Positions 16,600-26,041 of a stretch of 46,860 nt of DNA are shown in pieces; position 1 is the stretch's first letter; each line of letters begins with the position of its first letter. The DNA is from RGIG8306 sp964566025 (GTDB lineage: Bacteria; Bacillota; Clostridia; Lachnospirales; Lachnospiraceae): positions 1 to 46,860 of the forward strand of contig CAZMHF010000010.1 in the NCBI GenBank assembly GCA_964566025.1, given 5' to 3'. A program made the position numbers and the translations under genes. The notes below the pieces were generated by a model, which was given only the letters and a program-made list of their open reading frames with translations, was not told where the DNA came from and made no database searches.

Positions 16600-18949
16600 G
16601 TTTATTTAACTCTTTGCACTCTTTGGCAACCTTTCTTTTGTTTTTTTGAACCGTTTGTTTGATTTCTTTTGATAGAACTTTTGCCTTTTCATACTCTGCC
16701 TTTTCGAGTTGTTTATTTGAATAGGATATTTGACGCATTAATGCTATATACGCTTCTGCCTTTTCCCGCACAACATAATATCGAGTAACCAATGCGTTTT
16801 CCATCTCTTCGTGCAATGGTATATTTCCAATCCGTCGATTTAATTGCTGATATTGAATAATAATTTTATCGTTGTAGTCAGCTTTATAATACGTGTAAAT
16901 CGATTTTCCATATGGCATTGCCATATAATGCACAAAGAAAAACACCAACATGATGACCACGATAACAATCGCCAATACGGCGCCTGTGAATGCCGTTGTG
17001 CGCATGATAGACATTGTTGCATTAATTGTTTTATTGACGGCATCATTCGTCCCTAAAGTAAGATTTGAATTAAATTGAAACAATTCAAGGAAATCAATTA
17101 AGTTTGATTCCCTTTCTTCATTTTCCCAATTCGCCAATGTCACTTCCACTGGCTTCCATCCATAAATCGAATCATACACCTCTACCCACGCATGTGCTGA
17201 GGTATCTGTGAGTGTAATATCTAATACAATCGCTTGTGTTGTATCGTCATAGTTATCTATCCAATCTGCTAGATTTGCATCCGCAATGGTATCAGCTTCC
17301 ACCATGTCATCATAATTAGAAACAAATCCTTCACAATAACGAGCTCGAACACCTGCCATACGAAAAAGTATGGTTGCAGCAGATGCAAAGTGAACACAGT
17401 AGCCTTTTTTCTGCTCTAATAAAAAGTAACTAACAAAGTCCTTATTCCTAGGTGTTTTCCCTGGATTTAAAGAATACTGATAATGATTTGTTAAATAATC
17501 AATAATCTTTTCAATTTTTTCATCTACTTCACTTAAAGGATCGATATCGATTTCCCTAAATAATTCATTCAATTCCCTAACTGTTTGGCTAGGCACGTGA
17601 TAATACGTTTGACCTATCATTTCATTTTCGATATAAGTCTTTCCATCCGTACTTATTAAAAAATTGTATCGAAGCATCAAATCCGAAAAATTATTTTGTG
17701 AAGAATATAAATTGTTGTCTAATAAATATACATCATAACGAGAATTCGCATCTATCTCCATCCCTCTTATGTATGGATAAAGCGCATCCGCATTAATGGC
17801 TGGAATTAGACCTTGCATGGATATTTTGATTTTTTCAACATTTTCACTGCCATTTTCGTAAAAATAGCGCAAATAATCCGCTTGGGGTGCATGATCTTTT
17901 TCCATCGAAAAATTGCTAGTCCATTCTCTTCCTTCATAATCTCCTCCTACAAATTGTTTAAAATACATCGGGTCCATATTTAGAACTGGATATTGAAATT
18001 GAATGCAATCTATACCTTGTGGGTATACTGCCCCCACATTACCTAGTTGTCCATTTTCAATACCGCCTATATTCGTTGCCTTTGCAAAAAGTGAAAACAG
18101 TCCGTTTTGCACGACTTCTTTTACAACAACGTCTGCCGAATCTTTTAAAATCGTAAAATCTTTTGGAAGAACTAAATTATTTTTAGGCATAATTATACTC
18201 GACATCAATACTAATAACAACACGCTCCCTGTCACAATTCCTGCCGTTTGGAAACTTGCTTTTGCATTTGTAAAGAAACTATATTGAACATACTCTTTTT
18301 TTTCTTTTTCTTGGTATGATTCCAATCTTCTATCAAACGCATAATGCTTACTTCTTCTCATAACAACCATACACAAGATTGATACAAATAGCATCATTAT
18401 ATCGATTCCATTTGGTGTTACTTCTATATATAAGCCAAACGACACAATAATAATCGCAGCAAATAATAATCTTCCATAATGCATCGCGGTGTTTACTGAA
18501 TAGGTTACGAAGAAAACACTTGCGGCAGATATCACTATTAAACAAATAGTGATGGTAGCATAGCGATCTGAAAATATCTCATTAAATTGTCTTGTTCCTG
18601 ATAAATCAAATACATCGGAAAATTTCTTCATCACATCATTTAAGATAGCATTGAATCCACTTCCCGCATACGTAGCAAAATTCATTGTTACGAAAAGGAA
18701 AATAAAAAACATCGCAATCCAACCTAAATTTCGTGTCCAGTTATTGTAGTAAAATAGCGAAAAAGCAATCGAAAGCACCAATATAACGCTATATACAATC
18801 GCGCTATTAAAGGCTAGTTCAAATGCTTTTGTAAAGCAACTTAACAAACTATATGTATACATCCACACAATTAGACCGCGGAACAAACACATAATGATTC
18901 GATTATCTTTTAAGTTGGTTTGATTTTCTTGCATTTCAATAAACTGCAT
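16586..18949 (-). CDS. Transglutaminase-like membrane protein (TgpA type)
   Basis: A 787-residue protein with about six transmembrane helices in the first 270 residues, an extracytoplasmic region with a transglutaminase-like core, one more helix (about 670-695) and a charged cytoplasmic tail rich in Lys/Glu. Core motifs: Cys near 517 in KKGYCVHFASA, His near 585 in TSAHAWVEVY, and GWKPVEVT near 602, where the usual catalytic Asp is Glu. Proteins of this type sit with MoxR and DUF58 genes in many bacteria; function is not known here. ATG at 18949 has GGAGG six bases upstream. An alternative ATG at 18955 overlaps the DUF58 stop and the SD. Confidence 0.85.
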   Translation of the reverse strand: MQFIEMQENQTNLKDNRIIMCLFRGLIVWMYTYSLLSCFTKAFELAFNSAIVYSVILVLSIAFSLFYYNNWTRNLGWIAMFFIFLFVTMNFATYAGSGFNAILNDVMKKFSDVFDLSGTRQFNEIFSDRYATITICLIVISAASVFFVTYSVNTAMHYGRLLFAAIIIVSFGLYIEVTPNGIDIMMLFVSILCMVVMRRSKHYAFDRRLESYQEKEKKEYVQYSFFTNAKASFQTAGIVTGSVLLLVLMSSIIMPKNNLVLPKDFTILKDSADVVVKEVVQNGLFSLFAKATNIGGIENGQLGNVGAVYPQGIDCIQFQYPVLNMDPMYFKQFVGGDYEGREWTSNFSMEKDHAPQADYLRYFYENGSENVEKIKISMQGLIPAINADALYPYIRGMEIDANSRYDVYLLDNNLYSSQNNFSDLMLRYNFLISTDGKTYIENEMIGQTYYHVPSQTVRELNELFREIDIDPLSEVDEKIEKIIDYLTNHYQYSLNPGKTPRNKDFVSYFLLEQKKGYCVHFASAATILFRMAGVRARYCEGFVSNYDDMVEADTIADANLADWIDNYDDTTQAIVLDITLTDTSAHAWVEVYDSIYGWKPVEVTLANWENEERESNLIDFLELFQFNSNLTLGTNDAVNKTINATMSIMRTTAFTGAVLAIVIVVIMLVFFFVHYMAMPYGKSIYTYYKADYNDKIIIQYQQLNRRIGNIPLHEEMENALVTRYYVVREKAEAYIALMRQISYSNKQLEKAEYEKAKVLSKEIKQTVQKNKRKVAKECKELNKHEKD

Positions 18950-18951
18950 AC

Positions 18952-20022
18952 TCATCCTCCGTTCTTTAGGCAAACACAGGTGTTTTCATTTATAGACAAT
19001 GCCTCTTCCCATGTTTCATTTAGGTGTTCCTTAAATGAAATCATATAAAAATTATTTTCTCGATCGATAAAATGGCAAAAATTCGCCAATGCCTTTTCAT
19101 AAGACCGGCTTGGAGTTTCGTAGTAAATTTGCAACAAAAATTGATCCCAATCTTCACGAGAATCCACACGAAGAGACAATACCTCGCTACGTGTTTCGCT
19201 ATAATAGAATATACAAAATGGAATCTGTTCTTTTATTAATTGTAATGCAAATACATTGGCTGTTTCAATTAACTCATCCATCGCTTCGTGATGAACCAAT
19301 GAAATATACACATCTATTTCATTTGAGGCAATCGTATCAAACTCTTTTACGATAAATTGCTCCTTTTTCCCAGAGAGCTTCCAGTGAACCGTTTGCAAGC
19401 GATCACCAGGACGATATTCGCGCAAATCCTTAACACTTGATGAATTAAGGAAATCGCCTTCTCCCTCTTCTTCCCCTTCATGCCCTTTAACTTTATTAGA
19501 ATAAGACATTTGAAACCCTTCTGTCTGCAAAGGATATATGGGAATATTAATCTCGTAAGAGGATTTTTGAATTTTCTTTTTTAAATATAAGAAGTCAATA
19601 CTTGAAATCTCATTTGTTTCAATATGAATTAGTCCATTAGCTAGTGGCGTAAAATCTAATACAATTTCTGTTTTTCCTCGCGCCCCAATTGGAATATTCC
19701 ATCGTGTATTCTCTGTTTTATCATAATATAAATGCTTATACACTAATGAAACGTTGACGTTCAAAAGTGGTATAATCGTTGGGTTATAAACAATCATTGT
19801 CAAGCTAACAGGCTTCGTTTTTGTTCCGTAATTTGCATTTTTCGTTACAAATTCAACACGCAATTTTGAGGTCGCATAAGCATTTGCTATCAACGCAATT
19901 GCGGGCAAGAAAATCATAACCATCAACCCTAAGAACAAATAATAATTTCCATAGAAAACAAACAATAAAAGCATCACTAAGCAAAGTGCAATATGACCGA
20001 TAATACTTAGTACATGTCTCAT
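18952..20022 (-). CDS. DUF58 domain protein
   Basis: A 356-residue DUF58 protein with two N-terminal transmembrane helices (about 7-50) and the hallmark DLREYRPGDRLQTVHWKLSGKK, followed by a von Willebrand A-like fold (EIDVYISLVHHEAMDEL). DUF58 proteins accompany MoxR ATPases, which are thought to act as chaperones for VWA-type partners. It ends 2 bp after the transglutaminase ATG, so the two genes are tightly coupled. SD TAGGAGGA precedes the ATG. Biochemical role unknown. Confidence 0.9.
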   Translation of the reverse strand: MRHVLSIIGHIALCLVMLLLFVFYGNYYLFLGLMVMIFLPAIALIANAYATSKLRVEFVTKNANYGTKTKPVSLTMIVYNPTIIPLLNVNVSLVYKHLYYDKTENTRWNIPIGARGKTEIVLDFTPLANGLIHIETNEISSIDFLYLKKKIQKSSYEINIPIYPLQTEGFQMSYSNKVKGHEGEEEGEGDFLNSSSVKDLREYRPGDRLQTVHWKLSGKKEQFIVKEFDTIASNEIDVYISLVHHEAMDELIETANVFALQLIKEQIPFCIFYYSETRSEVLSLRVDSREDWDQFLLQIYYETPSRSYEKALANFCHFIDRENNFYMISFKEHLNETWEEALSINENTCVCLKNGG

Positions 20023-20031
20023 AGTTTCCTC

Positions 20032-20967
20032 CTAATTATGTGTTGTTTTAGGCACATGAACAGCTTGCAAGGTTTTCGCTAATACGTCTCTTTCATTCAT
20101 ACCTTGCGCTTTCGCTCTCGCATTAATATGAACGCGGTGAATTGCCGTTTCAAAAAAAGCATATACGACATGCTCTGGAAGCACATAATCATACCCAGCA
20201 ATAAATGCCGCTGCTTTCGCCATCGCCAACAATGCCAAACTACCACGGGGACTTAATCCTAAATCATATTGATTAGGATTTCTTGTCGCCTCTGTCAGCG
20301 TGATAATATATTCATATATACTGTCGTCCACAAAAATATTTTTAACACTATCTTTCATCTGTTGAACTTCATCAAGCGAAACAACTTGGTTAACGGTATC
20401 GATGGAAGCAAATGATGTACCCTTTAAAACCTCGATTGCATCATCATGTTCTGGGTAACCAATAGTTAGACGAATCATAAATCGATCCAATTGTGACTCT
20501 GGCAATCGTTGCGTTCCTGAGGAGCCAAATGGATTTTGTGTTGCAATGACAATAAATGGCGAAGGCGCTTTGTACGATACCCCCTCAACTGTAACACTTC
20601 CTTCTTCCATTACTTCAAGCAATGCCGATTGCGTTTTTGGCGAAGTACGGTTGATTTCATCTGCCAAAAATAAATTGCATAAGACTGTTCCCTTTCGGTA
20701 CTCAAATTCCTTTGTTGCGGGATTGAACATCGTAAATCCTACAATATCGCTTGGCAAAACATCTGGAGTAAACTGCACACGATTAAAATCAAGTGATAAT
20801 GCACGTGACAAGGCTAATGCCAATGTTGTTTTTCCTACTCCTGGAATATCTTCAAGTAGAATATGCCCATCTGCTAATAATGCACACAATACCTTTTCAA
20901 TAATATCATCCTTACCAGCTATGATTTTTTTGATTTCGTCCTTAATCTTTTTTATTTTAGGATTCAA
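20032..20967 (-). CDS. MoxR-family AAA+ ATPase
   Basis: A 311-residue MoxR ATPase. Walker A is PGVGKTT at 42-48, Walker B NLFLADEINR around 98-107, sensor 1 in ATQNPF, and the C-terminal lid has the GLSPRGSLALL motif of the family. Its likely role is to remodel or activate the adjacent DUF58/transglutaminase proteins. The only in-frame start next to the good SD (GGGGGAG) is TTG at 20967, so initiation may be modest. It follows scpB by 24 bp and is part of the long metallophosphoesterase-scpAB transcription unit. Confidence 0.93.
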   Translation of the reverse strand: MNPKIKKIKDEIKKIIAGKDDIIEKVLCALLADGHILLEDIPGVGKTTLALALSRALSLDFNRVQFTPDVLPSDIVGFTMFNPATKEFEYRKGTVLCNLFLADEINRTSPKTQSALLEVMEEGSVTVEGVSYKAPSPFIVIATQNPFGSSGTQRLPESQLDRFMIRLTIGYPEHDDAIEVLKGTSFASIDTVNQVVSLDEVQQMKDSVKNIFVDDSIYEYIITLTEATRNPNQYDLGLSPRGSLALLAMAKAAAFIAGYDYVLPEHVVYAFFETAIHRVHINARAKAQGMNERDVLAKTLQAVHVPKTTHN

Positions 20968-20991
20968 TGTTCTCTCTCCCCCTTTTATATG

Positions 20992-21555
20992 TTATACGAT
21001 AATTTCTTCTTCTGCTTCTTCTTTAAATGTTTCAATGGTTGTTTCATCAAGCACAGGCAAATCAGTAGACTCACTTAAACCAAACTGTCTCAAAAACTCT
21101 TCTGAAGTAGCAAAAAGCATTGGTCTACCTGGTGTATCAAGACGGCCGATTTCTTCAATCAATCCGTACTCAAGAAGCTTGTTGACTGAAAAATCACTTT
21201 TCACACCTCGAATACGCTCAATATCTGCTTTGGTAACTGGCTGCTTATAGGCGATAATCGATAATGTCTCTAGCAACACCTCGGTCAATACTTGTTTTTT
21301 TGGTTGTGTTGCAATTTTGATTAAACAATCATAGTAATCTTTTCTCGTGCACAACTGCACTTTGCTCTCAAGAAAAATAATTTGAATCCCTCTATTTTGA
21401 TGCTCATATTCTTCTTGCATTTGTTCAATGATTTCTTTCGTCTCAGAGGCAGGCAAATCAATTGCATTTGCAATATGTGAAATCTCTACGGCCTTTCCCA
21501 TTGCAAATAAAATCGCTTCGATACTCCCCCTATAGTGTAATTCCTTTTCATCCAT
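20992..21555 (-). CDS. scpB: Segregation and condensation protein ScpB
   Basis: ScpB is the winged-helix (kite) partner of ScpA and SMC in chromosome condensation. The 187-residue sequence has SIEAILFAMGKAVEISHIA at the start and the family signature ETLSIIAYKQPVTKADIERIRGV, followed by LLEYGLIEEIGRLDTPGRPMLFATS. Start chosen at ATG 21555 (MDEKELHYRGS) with GAGGAT SD 9-10 nt upstream; eight extra upstream codons overlap the scpA end. A short acidic tail (TFKEEAEEEIIV) ends the protein. Confidence 0.94.
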   Translation of the reverse strand: MDEKELHYRGSIEAILFAMGKAVEISHIANAIDLPASETKEIIEQMQEEYEHQNRGIQIIFLESKVQLCTRKDYYDCLIKIATQPKKQVLTEVLLETLSIIAYKQPVTKADIERIRGVKSDFSVNKLLEYGLIEEIGRLDTPGRPMLFATSEEFLRQFGLSESTDLPVLDETTIETFKEEAEEEIIV

Positions 21556-21571
21556 TTGATAAATCCTCACA

Positions 21572-22360
21572 TTAATCATATTGTGCTAATTGCTCTTGTG
21601 TCCACTCCATTACGGCATTTGAATTCCATTCCATATTGATGTCTCCAAATGTTTCATGCTGCGATGTTGATACAACACCAATTTTCATCAATTCTAACAC
21701 AGCTAAAAATGTCACAACCACTTCTGTACGGGTCGTTTGTGCTTGTAATAATTGTTTAAATGAAAACCGCTTATCATGGCTTGCAAATTGCTGTATATAC
21801 GCCAATCGATCTGCTAGTCGAATCGATTCTCTTTGAATTGTTCCAAATTTGCTTCGGATAGGATCGATTTTATCTACCTGTCTTCGCATCACCATTTGGA
21901 ATATTTCTTGTAAGCGACTAAGCGTTAAATCCTCTACCAATTCCTCGATATTAACAGGAATCTCGTACTTTGCAACTTCAGGTGGAATCGTTGGTTCTTT
22001 ATAAAAATAATATTGCGAATCTTCGAACTTGACTCTTAAATCATCTGCTAAGCATTTGTACATTTTGTATTCTAGTAGACGCGCTACCAATTCTTCACGT
22101 GGATCAATTTCTTCGCCACTTTCGTCAACCTCAACTGGTAGAAGCATTCTTGACTTAATATCAAGCAACGTCGCCGCCATCACCATAAATTCACTCACTA
22201 CTTCCAAATCTTTATCTTCTATACTTGACATATATTCGAGATATTGGTCAGAAATTTGGGCGATTGGTATATCGTAAATATTCACTTTGTTTTTTTCAAT
22301 AAGGTGCAATAATAAATCCCATGGACCTTCAAAGACCTCTAATTTATACGATAGGCTCAT
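21572..22360 (-). CDS. scpA: Segregation and condensation protein ScpA
   Basis: ScpA is the kleisin that bridges the SMC head domains. The 262-residue protein starts MSLSYKLEVFEGPWDLLLHLIEKNKVNIYDIPIA, the strongly conserved ScpA N-terminus (the usual 'GPLDLLL' has Trp for Leu), and contains FMVMAATLLDIKSRMLLP. The C-terminal winged helix with VVVTFLAVLELMKIG is intact. AAAGGA lies upstream. The ATG is 17 bp inside the preceding metallophosphoesterase gene. Confidence 0.95.
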   Translation of the reverse strand: MSLSYKLEVFEGPWDLLLHLIEKNKVNIYDIPIAQISDQYLEYMSSIEDKDLEVVSEFMVMAATLLDIKSRMLLPVEVDESGEEIDPREELVARLLEYKMYKCLADDLRVKFEDSQYYFYKEPTIPPEVAKYEIPVNIEELVEDLTLSRLQEIFQMVMRRQVDKIDPIRSKFGTIQRESIRLADRLAYIQQFASHDKRFSFKQLLQAQTTRTEVVVTFLAVLELMKIGVVSTSQHETFGDINMEWNSNAVMEWTQEQLAQYD

Positions 22361-23246
22361 TGTCTTTTTCCTTTACAAGTTTACAAAATACAATCTCAGG
22401 TTTATTTAAGAATCGTAAATTAATCGTATGGTTTCCCAAACCACGACTTGAAATCAACGTTGTATTATTTTCACGATACAATCCGCCTGAGTACTTCGGA
22501 AATACAGAAAGCTCTGGCGAAAAAACAGCTCCGATTTTCGGAAGCCGAATCATCCCTCCATGATAATGTCCAGATAAAACCAAATCGATACGATTCTTAG
22601 CAAATCCATCTGTGTTCAATGGTTTGTGACATAAAACAATATGAAATTCTTCTGTTTGATCATCAATGGTAACCTTTTCGCGAATTTCTTCTGGAGAAAT
22701 TGTCGCTTTATGATTTTTGAACTTTCCGTAATAGGATTCATCTAAATCAATGGCCGATATGCGTATACCATTTTCAAGTTTTATGGATTCATCAATCAAA
22801 TGTGTAATGTTTAGTTTTTTTAATTCTGCTACAAATTCTTTGTACCAGCCAGGGAAACTGTTTTCATGGTATTTCATGCGGTTTTCATGATTTCCGTTTG
22901 CATAATAAACGGGAAAATGCTCCACTAATTGCCGCAACAAAGCAAAGCAAGGTTCAAAATTTTTCTCTTGCCATGACTTTACAATCATCATATCACCACC
23001 GATTATAATGAAATCTGGATTCAATGCGATAATATGCTTTATCAAATAATCTTTTTTATCGTTGTATTGGTTGTTATGTAAATCGGATAAAAAAACAAAC
23101 GATGTACTGTTCTTAAAATCATGATTCTCTTTATTTATCGGAATTTCGTATGTAGAAACCTCTAGCTGTCCTATCTCATAATAGGATCTAACTAGGAGCA
23201 TGCATATCAATATAATGATAACGAATAAAACGATCTCTACTACCAT
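22344..23246 (-). CDS. Membrane-anchored metallophosphoesterase
   Basis: A 300-residue calcineurin-like phosphoesterase with one N-terminal membrane helix (VEIVLFVIIILICMLLV). Metal-binding motifs are FLSDLHNNQYND, IIIGGDMM, YANGNHENRM and the C-terminal LSGHYHGG. It resembles the YkuE/UDP-2,3-diacylglucosamine hydrolase-like superfamily; substrate unknown. It heads the transcription unit leading into scpA-scpB and overlaps scpA by 17 bp. SD is GGGGTGG about 1-3 nt from the ATG, less well placed than its neighbours. Confidence 0.88.
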   Translation of the reverse strand: MVVEIVLFVIIILICMLLVRSYYEIGQLEVSTYEIPINKENHDFKNSTSFVFLSDLHNNQYNDKKDYLIKHIIALNPDFIIIGGDMMIVKSWQEKNFEPCFALLRQLVEHFPVYYANGNHENRMKYHENSFPGWYKEFVAELKKLNITHLIDESIKLENGIRISAIDLDESYYGKFKNHKATISPEEIREKVTIDDQTEEFHIVLCHKPLNTDGFAKNRIDLVLSGHYHGGMIRLPKIGAVFSPELSVFPKYSGGLYRENNTTLISSRGLGNHTINLRFLNKPEIVFCKLVKEKDNEPIV

Positions 23247-23280
23247 GCCACCCCTACTCTTTCATAATCTTAGTCTTCTT

Positions 23281-23309
23281 ATTATACAATAATTAGTCTC
23301 TATAAGCAA
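23281..23309 (-). promoter_or_regulatory. Promoter of metallophosphoesterase-scpAB-moxR unit
   Basis: On the minus strand TTGCTT (23304-23309), a 17-bp spacer and TATAAT (23281-23286) lie about 35 bp before the first gene of the unit. Confidence 0.6.
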
Positions 23310-23364
23310 TTGCAAATTTCCAGCGCCCTTTTGTTGAATTTCTATGAAAATCTTTTTAAAGACC

Positions 23365-23392
23365 TTGACACAAAATTCTTTTGGCGTATAAT
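23365..23392 (+). promoter_or_regulatory. Consensus promoter of marR-ABC exporter
   Basis: TTGACA (23365-23370) and TATAAT (23387-23392), both perfect sigma-A hexamers, separated by 16 bp. The MarR-type palindrome immediately follows. Confidence 0.85.
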
Positions 23393-23394
23393 CA

Positions 23395-23407
23395 CTAACA
23401 TTGTTAG
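23395..23407 (+). promoter_or_regulatory. Palindromic operator, likely MarR site
   Basis: CTAACA-T-TGTTAG is a perfect 6-bp inverted repeat around one base, covering the likely transcription start just after the -10 box. A bound repressor here would block transcription. Placement directly before marR suggests autoregulation. Confidence 0.7.
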
Positions 23408-23430
23408 CAATCTAGAAAAGGAGGTTGATT

Positions 23431-23889
23431 ATGATTGATTATATGGAAACAGCTAGTGAACTTTTATGTCTTCATGGGCAGTTTTTTCATCGACATCATT
23501 TTTCAAAACTAAGCGAATATTCAAAAGGTGAGTTTGGTGTGTTGAATTTTCTCCTTGACCATGAAAATGACGTGGACATCACACCGGGAATGCTATGCGA
23601 ACATAGCCCCATTACGTCCGCACGAATTGCCGTTATTCTAAATAAGCTCGAAGAAAAACATTGTGTTATCAGAAAGGATTGCCTTTTGGATAAACGAAAG
23701 ACACTCGTCTACCTTACTGACGCTGGTAGAGAGCTCATTACAAATCGTCGCCATGAGCTTCATAGCGAGATTGCCAATGAGCTTCGTGCACTTGGCGAAA
23801 AAGATACCTTAGAGTATATCCGCATTTTAAATAAAATCATAGATATTAGTCAGATTAGTCAGAAAGGAACATTGGATGAAAGCATTTAG
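23431..23889 (+). CDS. MarR-family transcriptional regulator
   Basis: A 152-residue MarR-type winged-helix regulator. Dimerisation helices flank the DNA-binding domain; the wing region reads CVIRKDCLLDKRKTLVYLTDAGRELI, matching the family's D-x-R-x4-V-x-LT-x-G pattern. ATG at 23431 sits six bases after AGGAGG; a TTG two codons earlier is not needed. Its last 14 bases overlap the first exporter gene. It most likely represses its own operon through the 23395 palindrome; the inducing compound is unknown. Confidence 0.93.
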   Translation: MIDYMETASELLCLHGQFFHRHHFSKLSEYSKGEFGVLNFLLDHENDVDITPGMLCEHSPITSARIAVILNKLEEKHCVIRKDCLLDKRKTLVYLTDAGRELITNRRHELHSEIANELRALGEKDTLEYIRILNKIIDISQISQKGTLDESI

Positions 23890-26041
23890 ATATTTAAAAG
23901 ATCGAAAACGTGCTATTTTACTTATTATTATTTTCTTAGTTATTCAAGCAACTTGTGAGCTTGCGCTACCTAGCTATACAAGCGATATTGTCAATGTAGG
24001 TGTCACAAATGGTGGCTTTGCGGATTCAATCCCTCTTGAATTATCCCAAACAAGCTACGACTCCTTCCAAATCTTTATGACAGATGATGAAAAACATCTC
24101 ATAAACGATTCTTACGAACTAACTTCCAAAAACACCTATAAGCTTAAACAAAAAAAGTCTAAATTATCAAGCTTTGATACAATAAATGATTCTTTTGGTT
24201 ACATTTTTCTCTTACAAGCCTCTCTTTCGGAGGATAAACTAGCTGAATTTTCTTCACAGTTAAAAACGGATGGTATTAACCATGATTCCATCATAATAGA
24301 AAATCGCAAGCAGCTTACTGAGACATTGCGCGATACGTATGACAATATTGCTTTGCAATCTTCAAAAATCTTCTTGCAAAATGAATACGAAACCATTGGT
24401 ATTAGCTCTTCAAAAATCCAAATCAATTATATGCTATCGATTGGTTGGAAGATGCTACTTATCACCTTTATTGCTGCCATCAGTGCGATTATCGTAAGTT
24501 TCATTTCCACGCGAAACGCCAGCAAGGTAAGTTACAAGCTTCGTACGACTGTTTTCAAAAAGATTTTGTCCTTCTCTAATACAGAAATTGATCAGCTTAC
24601 CTCTGCCTCATTAATTACTCGAAGCACAAATGATATTCAGCAAATTCAAATGACTTGTGGTCTTGTTTTTCGAATGATTTTGTTCTCTCCAATTATGGCA
24701 TTCGGAAGCATTATAAGGGTAGCAAATTCAAAAGCAAATATGTCTTGGATTATTGCACTATCTATCGTTCTTGTTTTTTTGATTATTATTACACTCTTAA
24801 AGCTTACATTACCACGCTTTAAGAAAATGCAAAAACTAATTGATAAGCTCAATCTTGTTAGTCGTGAAATATTAACTGGACTTCCTGTTATTCGTGCGTT
24901 TAGCCGAGAGAAACATGAGAAAAAACGTTTTGATAAGGCGAGTCGTGATTTGATGGAAACACAGTTATTTACCAATCGTGCGTTGGCGCTTATGATGCCT
25001 TTGATGTCCTTACTAATGAACTGCGTATCGGTTGCCATTGTTTGGTTTGGCGCTAAAGGAATTGATGCAGGCACATTACAACTTGGTGAGCTAACTGCAT
25101 TTATTAATTATTCCATGCACGTTATTATGTCCTTTATGCTTATAAGCATGGTAGCTGTAATGCTTCCTCGTGCAAACGTTTCAACAGAACGTGTTGAAGA
25201 AATCTTAAATACCGAAGTTCTTGTTGAAGATCCACTAGAGTTACTACACGAAGATAAAGATGATTTCAAAGGAATTGTTGAGTACCGCAATGTTTCTTTC
25301 CATTATGCTGGAGCCGACGAGGATGTCATAAGCCATATTAACTTTATTGCCAAGCCTGGACAAACGACCGCCATCATTGGTAGTACAGGTAGTGGAAAAT
25401 CAACTATAATCAATCTTCTTCCTCGTTTGTATGATGTAACGGGCGGACAAGTGTTAATTGACAATATCGATATACGCGAACTAAGCCAATCGAAATTGCG
25501 TAATATGATCGGCTTTGTACCTCAAAAAGGCAATTTATTTTCTGGTACGATTGAATCCAACATTTCATTTGGACAGCAATTAGACAGGGCTGTGCTTGAA
25601 AAAGCCGCAACCATTGCGCAAGCGACTTCCTTTATTTCCGAAAAAGAGGATGGGTTTGACTCGGTTATTTCACAAGGCGGAAGTAATGTTTCTGGCGGAC
25701 AAAAGCAACGTCTCTCAATCGCTAGAGCACTTGCAAAATCCCCTAAAATATGCGTGTTTGATGATAGCTTTTCAGCACTTGATTTTAAAACAGATGTTGC
25801 ACTTCGTCGTGCACTTCATGACAACTTAAAAGACTCCACAATTATTATTGTTGCGCAGAGAATTTCAACCATCTTACATGCCGATCAAATACTTGTATTA
25901 GATCAGGGTGAAATCAAAGGTGTTGGCACACATAAAGAATTATTATCTTCTTGTGAAACATATTTAGAAATTGCAAAAAGTCAATTATCTGAGACGGAGT
26001 TATCATCGTATTTAGAAAAGGAGGGCATTTCTCATGAGTGA
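23876..26041 (+). CDS. Heterodimeric ABC exporter, subunit 1 (degenerate NBD)
   Basis: A 721-residue fused permease-ATPase. After TM1 there is an about 130-residue extracellular insertion (residues 45-180) before TM2, common in this Firmicute exporter group. The NBD has Walker A STGSGKST (about 502), signature VSGGQKQRLS (about 605) and Walker B VFDDSFSALD, where the catalytic Glu is Asp, and the switch His is Gln (IIIVAQRISTI). These are marks of the non-catalytic half-site of heterodimeric exporters. It overlaps marR by 14 bp and the next gene by 8 bp. Likely drug or peptide efflux; substrate unknown. Confidence 0.93.
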   Translation: MKAFRYLKDRKRAILLIIIFLVIQATCELALPSYTSDIVNVGVTNGGFADSIPLELSQTSYDSFQIFMTDDEKHLINDSYELTSKNTYKLKQKKSKLSSFDTINDSFGYIFLLQASLSEDKLAEFSSQLKTDGINHDSIIIENRKQLTETLRDTYDNIALQSSKIFLQNEYETIGISSSKIQINYMLSIGWKMLLITFIAAISAIIVSFISTRNASKVSYKLRTTVFKKILSFSNTEIDQLTSASLITRSTNDIQQIQMTCGLVFRMILFSPIMAFGSIIRVANSKANMSWIIALSIVLVFLIIITLLKLTLPRFKKMQKLIDKLNLVSREILTGLPVIRAFSREKHEKKRFDKASRDLMETQLFTNRALALMMPLMSLLMNCVSVAIVWFGAKGIDAGTLQLGELTAFINYSMHVIMSFMLISMVAVMLPRANVSTERVEEILNTEVLVEDPLELLHEDKDDFKGIVEYRNVSFHYAGADEDVISHINFIAKPGQTTAIIGSTGSGKSTIINLLPRLYDVTGGQVLIDNIDIRELSQSKLRNMIGFVPQKGNLFSGTIESNISFGQQLDRAVLEKAATIAQATSFISEKEDGFDSVISQGGSNVSGGQKQRLSIARALAKSPKICVFDDSFSALDFKTDVALRRALHDNLKDSTIIIVAQRISTILHADQILVLDQGEIKGVGTHKELLSSCETYLEIAKSQLSETELSSYLEKEGISHE

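Noticed and set aside
20546..21250. 234-residue plus-strand frame opposite moxR/scpB
   Set aside because: Antisense to two well-supported genes; Ser-rich composition typical of shadow frames.
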